Assembly: GCF_016097555.1 (NCBI RefSeq)
Contig: NC_054706.1
Span: 73,500,674 to 73,564,673, forward strand
Length of the DNA: 64,000 nucleotides
Source: Gigantopelta aegis
Taxonomy: Eukaryota > Mollusca > Gastropoda > Neomphalida > Peltospiridae
Direction: 5' to 3'
The translations under genes and the position numbers were made by a program. The notes below the pieces were generated by a model. That model was not told the DNA's origin and made no database searches. It saw nothing but the letters and a program-made list of their open reading frames with translations. Below, in pieces: positions 54,651-64,000 of the stretch. Position 1 is the first letter of the stretch. Each line of letters opens with the position of its first letter.

Positions 54651-55035
54651 AGTAAAATGTATATCACGTATTAAATATAGGCCTACGATGTGTAACTATT
54701 TGAATACTAAAATTTAATCGACAACAGTTGTAAAAGAGTCATTACCAGTTATCTGACATAACACCGTAGCCCCCATCAAAACTCCCCTATTACATTTAGG
54801 AAAGGATAATTTGTCTAACCACACCTGTTCAGCACATTTTAAAAGTACGGCTATTCAGTAGGCACATGTCGCACACATGTTGTTTTGATACACAATAGGC
54901 CTACTTGGTAGAGAGAAAGAGAGGGGAAGAAACACTGCCGGCACATAGGCTACTATTATCAACAAAGCAGAAATAAATATCACATTTATAATATTATAAT
55001 TATCCTGCTAGTCAAAACTAGTTTTAAACAAAACA

Positions 55036-55250
55036 AAGTTAAAGTTTATTTTGTTTAACGACATCACTAGAGCACATTGATAAATTAATCATCGGCTATT
55101 GGATGTCAAACAGTTGGTAATTCTGACACGTTGGCTAGTTATCATTGGAAACCCGCTGCATTTCCCCAAATGCAGCAGACAGGAAAGTACATACCACGGT
55201 CTTTGACCAGTTATGTTGCACTGGTTAGAACGAGAAAAACCCAATCAGAT
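55036..55250 (-). mobile_element. SINE, partial
   Basis: Reversed tail ttgtttaacgacatcactag, tcatcggctattggatgtca; body truncated after ggttagaacgagaaa. Confidence 0.8.
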
Positions 55251-55343
55251 AGTTTAAACAAAAAAGGGCACGTTTTCGTATATGTCTGGGGGTGGGGTGG
55301 CAAGGTACGGCCCAGCACATGGATAATATTCTGTGTTCATTAG

Positions 55344-55640
55344 CAGGGGCGGGACGTAGCCCAGTAGTAAAGCGCTCGCTCGATGTACGGTCGGTCTGGG
55401 ATCGATCCCCGTCAGTGCACCACGACAGATATATCAAAGTCGTGGTATGTACTACCATGTCTGTGGTATGATGCATATAAAAGATCCCTTGCTGCTAATC
55501 GAAAATAGCCCATGAAGTGGCAACAGCGGGTTTCCTCTCTCAATATATGTGTGGTCTTTAACCATATGCCTGACGCCATATAACCGTAAATAAAATGTGT
55601 TGAGTGCGTCGTTAAATAAAGCATTTCTTTATTTCTTTAG
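55344..55640 (+). mobile_element. tRNA-derived SINE, full length
   Basis: Head gtagcccagtagtaaagcgc with B-box-like gggatcgatcc; body ataaaagatcccttgctgct; tail tgttgagtgcgtcgttaaat ending in cttt repeats. Confidence 0.88.
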
Positions 55641-55785
55641 TTCATTACCACTACCAGTAACCTCGACCTTCGACAGAGACCGTTGAATTGATTTTAGTGC
55701 AGTTCCGTGGTATAAGGTACCTGAAGCTACACACAGTTCTACACAAACATACACCACAAAATGAGCGAGAGAGGTGGGGGCAACA

Positions 55786-55849
55786 AAGAAAGAAAGAAAG
55801 AACTGTTTTATTTAAAACGCACTCAACACATTTTATTTACGGTTATGTG

Positions 55850-55904
<55 letters not shown>

Positions 55905-55920
55905 AGAGAAAGAGGGGGGG
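55786..55920 (-). mobile_element. SINE tail fragment joined to a (GA)n tract
   Basis: aagaaagaaagaactgtttt, aacacattttatttacggtt, then GA dinucleotides from 55856 to about 55905. Confidence 0.75.
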
Positions 55921-56448
55921 GGGACGCCGTTATACCTATTTTTGAAAAGCGTAAACCGTCTGTAATGCACGCACTAGCCTAATGTTTTTGTTGTTTACCT
56001 TTTTAGCTCGGTTAAGACAATGCAATACGTTTCACGTCTTGTGGGTGCTGGGTGGGTAGCTTATATTAGTACTAGAACAAACTTAGAGGGAGTTCATTCA
56101 TAGCTCTGCAGTTCGGTGTACACGACCTAAATTAATAATAATATCACCAACTACAAAAAAAAACCCCAGAAACTATTAACGTGGGTTACAACACGGTAAC
56201 CCAGATAGCCGATGTGTGTGCTTACAACAGTTAGGCCTATACATTTCCAAGCAGTCTATATAATGAATAAATGAATGACTGTTTAACAAAACACTCCAGC
56301 ACGAAAAATACATCGGCCATCGGATGTTAAACTAACAGTCTAAAGATAATGTTCACAAATTTATCTTTATGCACACAAAAAAAGGAGCCAGGATAGCACG
56401 TTATTACGAGAGTGCATCACACAGCATTTTTTGGGGGAAACAACTTAC

Positions 56449-56600
56449 CTCACAGCAACACAGATAGATCTACGGCAAAGTGTGTCACGGTCAACAAGCT
56501 AACTGTAATAAATTCGTCAGATAAACTGTAGGCTACACTGTCCATTGAGTTTTATACAGCAATCATGCGTACAATCAAGCCCGAAGCCAGGATCTTTCAG
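56449..56600 (-). promoter_or_regulatory. Candidate untranslated first exon / promoter of the ACSM gene
   Basis: A consensus donor, GTGAG followed by GTAAGT (56448-56443 on the minus strand), is present and no coding similarity is seen. The ACSM coding exon 1 begins with a splice acceptor, so a 5' exon must exist upstream. This is one candidate; another donor-like site is near 55998. The (AT)n tract at 56701 would then lie just upstream. Entirely inferential. Confidence 0.25.
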
Positions 56601-56700
56601 CGACGATTTGTTTTCACGGATTATATTTGCGTTCGTTTTAATGATGTATTATATTTTAATGTTTATAATGTCTGTGAACTGTATGTTTACAGCTAATAAA

Positions 56701-56720
56701 GTATATATATATATATATTT

Positions 56721-56802
<82 letters not shown>
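56701..56802. repeat. (AT)n microsatellite
   Basis: About 100 bp of AT dinucleotides with one TTTTG interruption, followed at 56840-56900 by a G/A-rich tract. Confidence 0.95.
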
Positions 56803-56805
<3 letters not shown>

Positions 56806-56983
56806 CATTTTGAATATGCACGACCGTGGGAACCAGAAGGAGAGAGGAGAGGAGAGGAAGGGAAGGAAGGGGAGGGTAGAGAGGAGGGGTTAAGGAGGTA
56901 GGGTAGGGCACAAAACATGTATTACTTTATATAATATAAACAAAACAAAACGGTGTTTCTGCCCCGCTTCCAATCACGGCATA

Positions 56984-57016
56984 TCACACACACACACGCA
57001 CACACACACACCATTA
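56984..57016. repeat. (CA)n microsatellite
   Basis: About 30 bp of CA dinucleotides with one GC interruption. Confidence 0.85.
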
Positions 57017-58980
57017 CACACATCTCGAACCTGTCCCAACGGGCAAAAACAAAGAAAGCATTCGGATAAAATTGAGTTAGCTTGAAAAATTTCACCGTCT
57101 GTGTCCACTTATAAGATTACAGGTAGTTGTAATGCATGTAAAAATGTGTAGTTTCATTTGATACCCTGATAGCTATAGAGGTGTTTGGTATTGGTAGTAA
57201 TGCATTACAGGTAGTTGTAATGCACGTACAACTGTGTAGTTTCATTTGATACCCGGATAGCTATAGAGGTGTTTGGTATTGGTAGTGATGCATTACAGGT
57301 AGTTGTAATGCATGTACAACTGTGTAGTTTCATTTGATACCCGGATAGCTATAGAGGTGTTTGGTATTGGTAGTGATGCATTACAGGTAGTTGTAATCCA
57401 TGTACAACTGTGTAGTTTCATTTGATACCCGGATAGCTATAGAGGTGTTTGGTATTGGTAGTGATGCATTACAGGTAGTTGTAATGCATGTACAACTGTG
57501 TAGTTTCATTTGATACCCGGATAGCTATAGAGGTGTTTGGTATTGGTAGTGATGCATTACAGGTAGTTGTAATGCATGTACAACTGTGTAGTTTCATTTG
57601 ATACCCTGATAGCTATAGAGGTGTTTGGTATTGGTAGTGATGCATTACAGGTAGTTGTAATGCATGTAAAAATGTGTAGTTTCATTTGATACCCTGATAG
57701 CTATAGAGGTGTTTGGTATTGGTAGTGATGCATTACAGGTAGTTGTAATCCATGTACAACTGTGTAGTTTCATTTGATACCCTGATAGCTATAGAGGTGT
57801 TTGGTATTGGTAGTGATGCATTACAGGTAGTTGTAATCCATGTACAACTGTGTAGTTTCATTTGATACCCGGATAGCTATAGAGGTGTTTGGTATTGGTA
57901 GTGATGCATTACAGGTAGTTGTAATGCATGTACAACTGTGTAGTTTCATTTGATACCCGGATAGCTATAGAGGTATTTGGTATTGGTAGTGATGCATTAC
58001 AGGTAGTTGTAATCCATGTACAACTGTGTAGTTTCATTTGATACCCGGATAGCTATAGAGGTGTTTGGTATTGGTAGTGATGCATTACAGGTAGTTGTAA
58101 TCCATGTACAACTGTGTAGTTTCATTTGATACCCTGATAGCTATAGAGGTGTTTGGTATTGGTAGTGATGCATTACAGGTAGTTGTAATGCATGTACAAC
58201 TGTGTAGTTTCATTTGATACCCGGATAGCTATAGAGGTGTTTGGTATTGGTAGTGATGCATTACAGGTAGTTGTAATGCATGTACAACTGTGTAGTTTCA
58301 TTTGATACCCTGATAGCTATAGAGGTGTTTGGTATTGGTAGTGATGCATTACAGGTAGTTGTAATGCATGTACAACTGTGTAGTTTCATTTGATACCCTG
58401 ATAGCTATAGAGGTGTTTGGTATTGGTAGTGATGCATTACAGGTAGTTGTAATGCATGTACAACTGTGTAGTTTCATTTGATACCCTGATAGCTATAGAG
58501 GTGTTTGGTATTGGTAGTGATGCATTACAGGTAGTTGTAATGCATGTACAACTGTGTAGTTTCATTTGATACCCGGATAGCTATAGAGGTGTTTGGTATT
58601 GGTAGTGATGCATTACAGGTAGTTGTAATGCATGTACAACTGTGTAGTTTCATTTGATACCCGGATAGCTATAGAGGTGTTTGGTATTGGTAGTGATGCA
58701 TTACAGATAGTTGTAATGCATGTACAACTGTGTAGTTTCATTTGATACCCGGATAGCTATAGAGGTGTTTGGTATTGGTAGTGATGCATTACAGGTAGTT
58801 GTAATGCATGTAAAAATGTGTAGTTTCATTTGATACCCGGATAGCTATAGAGGTGTTTGGTATTGGTAGTGATGCATTACAGGTAGTTGTAATGCATGTA
58901 CAACTGTGTAGTTTCATTTGATACCCGGATAGCTTTAGAGGTGTTTGGTATTGGTAGTGATGCATTACACGTAGTTGTAA

Positions 58981-59376
58981 AAGTAAAGTTTGTTTTATTT
59001 AACGACGCCGCTAGAGCACATTGATTTTTTATCTTATCATCGGCTATTGGACGTCAAACATATGGTCATTCTGACACTGTTTTTAGAGGAAACCTGCTGT
59101 CGCCACATAGGCTACTCTTTTTACGACAGGCAGCAAGGGATCTTTTATTTGCGCTTCCCACAGGCAGGATAGCACAAACCATGGCCTTTGTTGAACCAGT
59201 TATGGATCACTGGTCGGTGCAAGTGGTTTACACCTACCCATTGAGCCCTGCGGAGCACTCACTCAGGGTTTGGAGTCGGTATCTCGATTAAAAATCCCAT
59301 GCCTCGACTGGGATCCGAACCCAGTACCTACCAGCCTGTAGACCGATGGCTTGCCACGACGCCACCGAGGCCGGTC
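58981..59376 (-). mobile_element. tRNA-derived SINE within the satellite, copy 1
   Basis: A 396-bp element flanked by the 15-bp duplication tacacgtagttgtaa (58966-58980, 59377-59391). The reversed head includes gggatccgaacccagtacct. Confidence 0.93.
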
Positions 59377-62031
59377 TACACGTAGTTGTAATGCATGTAC
59401 AACTGTGTAGTTTCATTTGATACCCGGATAGCTATAGAAGTGTTTGGTATTGGTAGTGATGCATTACAGGTAGTTGTAATCCATGTACAACTGTGTAGTT
59501 TCATTTGATACCCGGATAGCTATAGAGGTGTTTGGTATTGGTAGTGATGCATTACAGGTAGTTGTAATCCATGTACAACTGTGTAGTTTCATTTGATACC
59601 CGGATAGCTATAGAGGTGTTTGGTATTGGTAGTGATGCATTACAGGTAGTTGTAATGCATGTACAACTGTGTAGTTTCATTTGATACCCGGATAGCTATA
59701 GAGGTGTTTGGTATTGGTAGTGATGCATTACAGGTAGTTGTAATCCATGTACAACTGTGTAGTTTCATTTGATACCCGGATAGCTATAGAGGTGTTTGGT
59801 ATTGGTAGTGATGCATTACAGGTAGTTGTAATGCATGTACAACTGTGTAGTTTCATTTGATACCCGGATAGCTATAGAGGTGTTTGGTATTGGTAGTGAT
59901 GCATTACAGGTAGTTGTAATCCATGTACAACTGTGTAGTTTCATTTGATACCCGGATAGCTATAGAGGTGTTTGGTATTGGTAGTGATGCATTACAGGTA
60001 GTTGTAATCCATGTACAACTGTGTAGTTTCATTTGATACCCGGATAGCTATAGAGGTGTTTGGTATTGGTAGTGATGCATTACAGGTAGTTGTAATCCAT
60101 GTACAACTGTGTAGTTTCATTTGATACCCGGATAGCTATAGAGGTGTTTGGTATTGGTAGTGATGCATTACAGGTAGTTGTAATGCATGTACAACTGTGT
60201 AGTTTCATTTGATACCCGGATAGCTATAGAGGTGTTTGGTATTGGTAGTGATGCATTACAGGTAGTTGTAATCCATGTACAACTGTGTAGTTTCATTTGA
60301 TACCCGGATAGCTATAGAGGTGTTTGGTATTGGTAGTGATGCATTACAGGTAGTTGTAATCCATGTACAACTGTGTAGTTTCATTTGATACCCGGATAGC
60401 TATAGAGGTGTTTGGTATTGGTAGTGATGCATTACAGGTAGTTGTAATCCATGTACAACTGTGTAGTTTCATTTGATACCCGGATAGCTATAGAGGTGTT
60501 TGGTATTGGTAGTGATGCATTACAGGTAGTTGTAATCCATGTACAACTGTGTAGTTTCATTTGATACCCTGATAGCTATAGAGGTGTTTGGTATTGGTAG
60601 TGATGCATTACAGGTAGTTGTAATGCATGTAAAAATGTGTAGTTTCATTTGATACCCTGATAGCTATAGAGGTGTTTGGTATTGGTAGTGATGCATTACA
60701 GGTAGTTGTAATGCACGTACAACTGTGTAGTTTCATTTGATACCCGGATAGCTATAGAGGTGTTTGGTATTGGTAGTGATGCATTACAGGTAGTTGTAAT
60801 CCATGTACAACTGTGTAGTTTCATTTGATACCCGGATAGCTATAGAGGTGTTTGGTATTGGTAGTGATGCATTACAGGTAGTTGTAATCCATGTACAACT
60901 GTGTAGTTTCATTTGATACCCGGATAGCTATAGAGGTGTTTGGTATTGGTAGTGATGCATTACAGGTAGTTGTAATGCATGTACAACTGTGTAGTTTCAT
61001 TTGATACCCGGATAGCTATAGAGGTATTTGGTATTGGTAGTGATGCATTACAGGTAGTTGTAATCCATGTACAACTGTGTAGTTTCATTTGATACCCGGA
61101 TAGCTATAGAGGTGTTTGGTATTGGTAGTGATGCATTACAGGTAGTTGTAATCCATGTACAACTGTGTAGTTTCATTTGATACCCTGATAGCTATAGAGG
61201 TGTTTGGTATTGGTAGTGATGCATTACAGGTAGTTGTAATGCATGTACAACTGTGTAGTTTCATTTGATACCCGGATAGCTATAGAGGTGTTTGGTATTG
61301 GTAGTGATGCATTACAGGTAGTTGTAATGCATGTACAACTGTGTAGTTTCATTTGATACCCTGATAGCTATAGAGGTGTTTGGTATTGGTAGTGATGCAT
61401 TACAGGTAGTTGTAATGCATGTACAACTGTGTAGTTTCATTTGATACCCTGATAGCTATAGAGGTGTTTGGTATTGGTAGTGATGCATTACAGGTAGTTG
61501 TAATGCATGTACAACTGTGTAGTTTCATTTGATACCCTGATAGCTATAGAGGTGTTTGGTATTGGTAGTGATGCATTACAGGTAGTTGTAATGCATGTAC
61601 AACTGTGTAGTTTCATTTGATACCCGGATAGCTATAGAGGTGTTTGGTATTGGTAGTGATGCATTACAGGTAGTTGTAATGCATGTACAACTGTGTAGTT
61701 TCATTTGATACCCGGATAGCTATAGAGGTGTTTGGTATTGGTAGTGATGCATTACAGATAGTTGTAATGCATGTACAACTGTGTAGTTTCATTTGATACC
61801 CGGATAGCTATAGAGGTGTTTGGTATTGGTAGTGATGCATTACAGGTAGTTGTAATGCATGTAAAAATGTGTAGTTTCATTTGATACCCGGATAGCTATA
61901 GAGGTGTTTGGTATTGGTAGTGATGCATTACAGGTAGTTGTAATGCATGTACAACTGTGTAGTTTCATTTGATACCCGGATAGCTTTAGAGGTGTTTGGT
62001 ATTGGTAGTGATGCATTACACGTAGTTGTAA

Positions 62032-62427
62032 AAGTAAAGTTTGTTTTATTTAACGACGCCGCTAGAGCACATTGATTTTTTATCTTATCATCGGCTATTG
62101 GACGTCAAACATATGGTCATTCTGACACTGTTTTTAGAGGAAACCTGCTGTCGCCACATAGGCTACTCTTTTTACGACAGGCAGCAAGGGATCTTTTATT
62201 TGCGCTTCCCACAGGCAGGATAGCACAAACCATGGCCTTTGTTGAACCAGTTATGGATCACTGGTCGGTGCAAGTGGTTTACACCTACCCATTGAGCCCT
62301 GCGGAGCACTCACTCAGGGTTTGGAGTCGGTATCTCGATTAAAAATCCCATGCCTCGACTGGGATCCGAACCCAGTACCTACCAGCCTGTAGACCGATGG
62401 CTTGCCACGACGCCACCGAGGCCGGTC
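62032..62427 (-). mobile_element. tRNA-derived SINE within the satellite, copy 2
   Basis: It appears identical to 58981-59376, including the flanking duplication, at an offset of 3,051 bp. It arose by duplication of a satellite block, not by independent insertion. Confidence 0.94.
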
Positions 62428-64000
62428 TACACGTAGTTGTAATGCATGTACAACTGTGTAGTTTCATTTGATACCCGGATAGCTATAGAAGTGTTTGGTA
62501 TTGGTAGTGATGCATTACAGGTAGTTGTAATCCATGTACAACTGTGTAGTTTCATTTGATACCCGGATAGCTATAGAGGTGTTTGGTATTGGTAGTGATG
62601 CATTACAGGTAGTTGTAATCCATGTACAACTGTGTAGTTTCATTTGATACCCGGATAGCTATAGAGGTGTTTGGTATTGGTAGTGATGCATTACAGGTAG
62701 TTGTAATGCATGTACAACTGTGTAGTTTCATTTGATACCCGGATAGCTATAGAGGTGTTTGGTATTGGTAGTGATGCATTACAGGTAGTTGTAATCCATG
62801 TACAACTGTGTAGTTTCATTTGATACCCGGATAGCTATAGAGGTGTTTGGTATTGGTAGTGATGCATTACAGGTAGTTGTAATGCATGTACAACTGTGTA
62901 GTTTCATTTGATACCCGGATAGCTATAGAGGTGTTTGGTATTGGTAGTGATGCATTACAGGTAGTTGTAATCCATGTACAACTGTGTAGTTTCATTTGAT
63001 ACCCGGATAGCTATAGAGGTGTTTGGTATTGGTAGTGATGCATTACAGGTAGTTGTAATCCATGTACAACTGTGTAGTTTCATTTGATACCCGGATAGCT
63101 ATAGAGGTGTTTGGTATTGGTAGTGATGCATTACAGGTAGTTGTAATCCATGTACAACTGTGTAGTTTCATTTGATACCCGGATAGCTATAGAGGTGTTT
63201 GGTATTGGTAGTGATGCATTACAGGTAGTTGTAATGCATGTACAACTGTGTAGTTTCATTTGATACCCGGATAGCTATAGAGGTGTTTGGTATTGGTAGT
63301 GATGCATTACAGGTAGTTGTAATCCATGTACAACTGTGTAGTTTCATTTGATACCCGGATAGCTATAGAGGTGTTTGGTATTGGTAGTGATGCATTACAG
63401 GTAGTTGTAATCCATGTACAACTGTGTAGTTTCATTTGATACCCGGATAGCTATAGAGGTGTTTGGTATTGGTAGTGATGCATTACAGGTAGTTGTAATC
63501 CATGTACAACTGTGTAGTTTCATTTGATACCCGGATAGCTATAGAGGTGTTTGGTATTGGTAGTGATGCATTACAGGTAGTTGTAATCCATGTACAACTG
63601 TGTAGTTTCATTTGATACCCTGATAGCTATAGAGGTGTTTGGTATTGGTAGTGATGCATTACAGGTAGTTGTAATGCATGTAAAAATGTGTAGTTTCATT
63701 TGATACCCTGATAGCTATAGAGGTGTTTGGTATTGGTAGTGATGCATTACAGGTAGTTGTAATGCACGTACAACTGTGTAGTTTCATTTGATACCCGGAT
63801 AGCTATAGAGGTGTTTGGTATTGGTAGTGATGCATTACAGGTAGTTGTAATCCATGTACAACTGTGTAGTTTCATTTGATACCCGGATAGCTATAGAGGT
63901 GTTTGGTATTGGTAGTGATGCATTACAGGTAGTTGTAATGCACGTACAACTGTGTAGTTTCATTTGATACCCGGATAGCTATAGAGGTGTTTGGTATTGG

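Larger units (their letters stand above)
57110..64000. repeat. 88-bp satellite array, about 69 copies, runs off the right edge
   Basis: The unit cattacaggtagttgtaatg plus catgtacaactgtgtagttt, catttgatacccggatagct, atagaggtgtttggtattgg, tagtgatg is 88 bp, for example cattacag at 57203 and 57291. Variants include ccctgat/cccggat and taatgcatg/taatccatg. Each unit has a potential hairpin gcattaca/tgtaatgc. Two SINEs interrupt it, exactly 3,051 bp apart. Confidence 0.96.

Noticed and set aside
56545..56918. Frames rich in Tyr and Ile on both strands
   Set aside because: They are translations of an (AT)n microsatellite and a GA-rich tract.
59290..59340. Possible genuine tRNA gene (gggatccgaacccagtacc B-box-like word)
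   Set aside because: It is the tRNA-like head of a SINE that recurs at 9690, 58981 and 62032, and no complete cloverleaf is apparent.
57110..64000. CRISPR-like regular repeats
   Set aside because: Units are contiguous 88-bp satellite copies without unique spacers, in a eukaryotic genome.

Overview
The window is eukaryotic, and most likely from a mollusc or other lophotrochozoan. The evidence is spliced genes with GT–AG introns, very low coding density, abundant tRNA-headed SINEs with an AACGACACCACTAGAGCAC-type tail, Tc1, Tigger, MULE-like and hAT-like DNA transposons, a 5'-truncated LINE, many fold-back MITEs and several kilobases of minisatellite. The phylum is inferred from repeat style only. 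There are no bacterial operons, CRISPR arrays or rRNA genes. The only tRNA-like sequences seen are SINE heads.

Two complete protein-coding genes can be reconstructed, both on the minus strand. The first (6056-13597) has eight coding exons and encodes a 245-residue homologue of the UPF0193/EVG1 family (human C22orf23). The second (17808-53494) has sixteen coding exons and encodes a 618-residue medium-chain acyl-CoA synthetase (ACSM family), with a mitochondrial-type N-terminus, an AMP-binding core and the C-terminal catalytic lysine. Every exon join keeps phase and family alignment. A possible terminal exon of an unrecognised plus-strand gene ends at 2493.

Layout. 1-460: 107-bp minisatellite. 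1060-2150: SINEs and the candidate exon. 4598-6029: Tigger/pogo element ending 27 bp from the EVG1 stop codon. 6056-13597: EVG1 gene, with an hAT-like element, a 51-bp minisatellite and a large inverted repeat in its introns. 14571-16065: Tc1-like element. 17808-53514: ACSM gene. Its introns hold an array built from its own exon (19277-21545), a 48-bp minisatellite (22925-23450), a second Tc1 copy (25238-26711), a piggyBac-like MITE, a 6.9-kb 50-bp minisatellite (31620-38520), a MULE-like element (40336-42184), a degenerate Tc1, a LINE (47397-49748) and a SINE expanded internally into a 79-bp array (50935-52203). 53626-56830: MITE, SINEs and a possible ACSM first exon next to an (AT)n tract. 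57110-64000: 88-bp satellite with a 3,051-bp higher-order duplication.

The most interesting observations are at ACSM splice sites. One intron contains about 33 tandem copies of the 3' splice site plus the first about 42 nt of the following exon, which encodes the family's [10 protein letters not shown] motif. A SINE landed on another exon's 5' splice site and duplicated it. A third intron appears to use a GC–AG donor.
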